A DNA stretch of 15,699 nt, from NCBI GenBank assembly GCA_035295665.1, contig DATGIQ010000520.1, positions 1 to 15,699 on the forward strand, given 5' to 3'. A program made the position numbers and the translations under genes. Positions 14,374 to 15,699 of this stretch are shown here, piece by piece; the first letter of the stretch is position 1, and the number at the start of each line of letters is the position of its first letter. The notes under the pieces were generated by a model. It did not search any database, had not been told where the DNA came from, and worked only from the letters and a program-made list of their open reading frames with translations. The stretch comes from DATGIQ01 sp035295665 (GTDB taxonomy: Bacteria > Planctomycetota > Planctomycetia > Gemmatales > Gemmataceae).

Positions 14374-15474
14374 ATGTTGTCTCTCCTGCGCTGGACCCTT
14401 GTGCCTGCGGTTGTGCTCGGCTGTCTGGCGGCCGGCGGGCCAGCCCTCGCGGCGGTGGCCGAAGTTAAGGATGAGGCCCACTTCTTCAAGCCGGAGGCGC
14501 TCCAGAAAGCCAATGCCATCATCCGCGAGATTCACGACAACTGGAAGCAGGATCTGGTCATCGAAACGTTTCCGACTCCGCCGGGCGGAAAAGCAAAGGC
14601 CGAGCAGCTCAGTGCAGCCTCGGCGGAAGCTCGGAGCAAGTTTTTCAAGGAATGGCTCCGCCAGAGGGCCGAGGCGGAGCGGATTGGCGGTGTTTATGTT
14701 CTGATTTGTCGCAGTCCAGGGCACGTCGAGGTCGGTACCGGGCCCAATACCGAGGCGAAGGCATTCACCGTAGCGAACCGCGACGAGCTACGGAAAATCA
14801 TTTTCGACCACCTGGCCAAGAGGGAGCCGGACCAGGCGCTGCTCGCGGGAGTGGAATATGTCCGCGATACGATGAGGACCAATCTGGAGAGCCGTCCAGC
14901 GGAGAACCGGCCGGCTCGTCGAGCCCCGGCCCATGTTCCTGCTGCGGTTCCTCATCATGGGCCATCGCTGCTGGGTGGTCTGGGTGGGCTGCTTTGCGTC
15001 GGTGTCATTGCCGTCCTGGCCATTTGGCTCATCATCGGTCTGATCCGTGCGGTTTCCGGGGGCGGTGGTGGCTATGGGGGCGGACCGGGCGGTGGCTACA
15101 TGGGGGGCGGTTACGGCGGCGGCGGATTCATGTCGGGCTTGATGGGAGGCTTGTTTGGGGCAGCGGCCGGGAGCTGGCTGTATGATCGCTTTTTCCGGGA
15201 CGGAGGACACAACTACGGCGGCGATTACGGGGCGGGCTCTGCTTATGGTGCCGGCGGCGGCGGGGATGCGGGGCCTGACTATCCGGCTTCCGATGAGGGT
15301 CAGGGCTTTGACAGCAGCGGCGCCGATAATGGCGGGGCCGACTTCGGTGGCGGTGGGGAAGCAGGGGGAGATGCAGGCACCGATTTTGGTGGCGGCGACT
15401 TTGGTGGTGGCGGCGATTTTGGCGGTGGTGATTTTGGCGGCGGCGATTTCGGCGGCGGTGGTGGCGATTTTTGA
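14374..15474 (+). CDS. TPM-domain (YgcG/Psb32-like) membrane protein with Gly/Asp repeat tail
   Basis: The protein has 366 residues from the ATG at 14374 (AGGAG at 14359-14363). A signal peptide is visible (MLSLLRWTLVPAVVLGCL, cut near ALA-AVA). The region at about 27-170 fits the TPM fold: EVKDEAHFFKPEALQKANA at the start, DLVIETFPTPP, then GVYVLICRSPGHVEVGTGP, corresponding to the family's VEVGxG strand. One transmembrane helix follows at about 198-225 (LCVGVIAVLAIWLIIGLI). The rest is Gly-rich, ending in DFGGG-type repeats. TPM proteins are found in photosystem II repair (Psb32/TLP18.3) and in many bacterial envelope proteins of unknown role, often with a Gly-rich tail. Likely topology is a periplasmic TPM domain. 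The divergent position relative to hslV may mean a shared stress context, but that is only inference. Confidence 0.8.
   Translation: MLSLLRWTLVPAVVLGCLAAGGPALAAVAEVKDEAHFFKPEALQKANAIIREIHDNWKQDLVIETFPTPPGGKAKAEQLSAASAEARSKFFKEWLRQRAEAERIGGVYVLICRSPGHVEVGTGPNTEAKAFTVANRDELRKIIFDHLAKREPDQALLAGVEYVRDTMRTNLESRPAENRPARRAPAHVPAAVPHHGPSLLGGLGGLLCVGVIAVLAIWLIIGLIRAVSGGGGGYGGGPGGGYMGGGYGGGGFMSGLMGGLFGAAAGSWLYDRFFRDGGHNYGGDYGAGSAYGAGGGGDAGPDYPASDEGQGFDSSGADNGGADFGGGGEAGGDAGTDFGGGDFGGGGDFGGGDFGGGDFGGGGGDF
15382..15471 (+). repeat. In-frame GATTTTGGCGGCGGC-type repeats encoding DFGGG
   Basis: Six units of 12-18 bp encode DFGGG, DFGGGG, DFGGG, DFGGG, DFGGGGG and a final DF at the end of the TPM protein. 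Both third positions and unit length vary. Confidence 0.8.
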
Positions 15475-15484
15475 TCGGGCTCCG

Positions 15485-15534
15485 GTTTCGCGGCGGTTCG
15501 CAGAACCGCGCGGTTCTGCGAACCGCCGCGAAAC
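15485..15534. repeat. Palindromic repeat family A, perfect 50-bp copy before hemC
   Basis: The left 25 bases (GTTTCGCGGCGGTTCGCAGAA... quoted in part) are the exact reverse complement of the right 25, with no loop. Each half also contains a smaller hairpin (GCGGTTC-GCA-GAACCGC on the left; CGGTTC-TGC-GAACCG on the right). It fills almost the whole 69-bp gap between the TPM gene and hemC. Confidence 0.95.
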
Positions 15535-15543
15535 GGAATGCAC

Positions 15544-15699
15544 ATGGATTCTCCTCTCCGTATCGGAACCCGTGGCAGCCGGCTGGCGCTGTGGCAGGCC
15601 AACTTTGTAGCTGCGCAACTGCGGCCCTGGCTCGGACCGCGGCCGATTGAGCTCGTCGAGATCCAGACCGCAGGCGATCAAGTTCGGGATGTGCCGCTC
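15544..15699 (+). CDS. hemC: Hydroxymethylbilane synthase (porphobilinogen deaminase), N-terminal fragment
   Basis: Only the first 52 residues are in the window. The N-terminus is diagnostic: MDSPLRIGTRGSRLALWQAN, then IELVEIQTAGDQVRDVPL. The enzyme joins four porphobilinogens into hydroxymethylbilane in tetrapyrrole (heme) synthesis, in the cytosol. The conserved RIGTRxSxLALWQA strand-helix is present; the dipyrromethane-binding Cys would lie beyond the window. The ATG at 15544 has GGA at 15535-15537 upstream; an ATG at 15538, two codons earlier, is possible but sits 4 nt after the repeat with no room for a binding site. The 50-bp palindrome forms the gene's immediate leader. Confidence 0.95.
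   Translation, partial: MDSPLRIGTRGSRLALWQANFVAAQLRPWLGPRPIELVEIQTAGDQVRDVPL

Noticed and set aside
14203..14724. N-terminal extension of hslV
   Set aside because: HslV homology begins at the GTG at 14202, which has a perfect AGGAGG site; the extension lies under the TPM gene.

Overview
The window looks like a chromosomal stretch of a planctomycete, probably from the Gemmata side of the phylum. The support is indirect: moderately high GC, many secreted planctomycete-type proteins (an NPCBM-domain protein, PDZ proteases, Lys/Gly- and Gln-rich coiled-coil proteins), an HslV with a short propeptide, and interspersed hairpin repeats that sit between genes and inside one. This taxonomic call is inference; no rRNA is present.

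Layout. Positions 3-701 hold the 3' part of a tandem-duplicated DUF190 (PII-like) gene, and 804-1640 a DUF2071/YqjF-family gene, with a 33-bp hairpin repeat between them. Positions 1776-4669 hold two exported proteins of unknown function, translationally coupled through a GTGA overlap and closed by a good intrinsic terminator (4695-4738). Positions 4762-11331 look like one co-directional unit: an exported NPCBM-domain protein, then three consecutive exported trypsin-fold/PDZ proteins. The first keeps a full His-Asp-Ser triad. The second keeps only the Asp. The third has lost all three residues and is fused to an alpha/beta-hydrolase-like domain that itself appears to lack its nucleophile and His. 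This graded series of one protease and two pseudoproteases is the most interesting functional unit here.

On the minus strand come a REP-associated tyrosine transposase (RAYT, 11455-12126) bounded by GGGGACA-type inverted repeats, then hslU and hslV (12246-14202). The hslV-hslU junction carries a perfect 33-bp inverted repeat that supplies the hslV stop codon. Divergent from hslV is a TPM-domain membrane protein with a Gly/Asp repeat tail (14374-15474). The window closes with the start of hemC (hydroxymethylbilane synthase).

The second theme is repeats. One palindromic family (GTTTCGCGGCGGTTC...) occurs three times. A second cluster of four hairpins shares an AAACTCTGTTT core. Both types lie side by side, without a stop codon, in the 5' end of the active protease gene, so they may be translated. 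A resident RAYT makes a link between transposase and hairpin repeats worth testing, although no sequence proof of mobilisation is visible.
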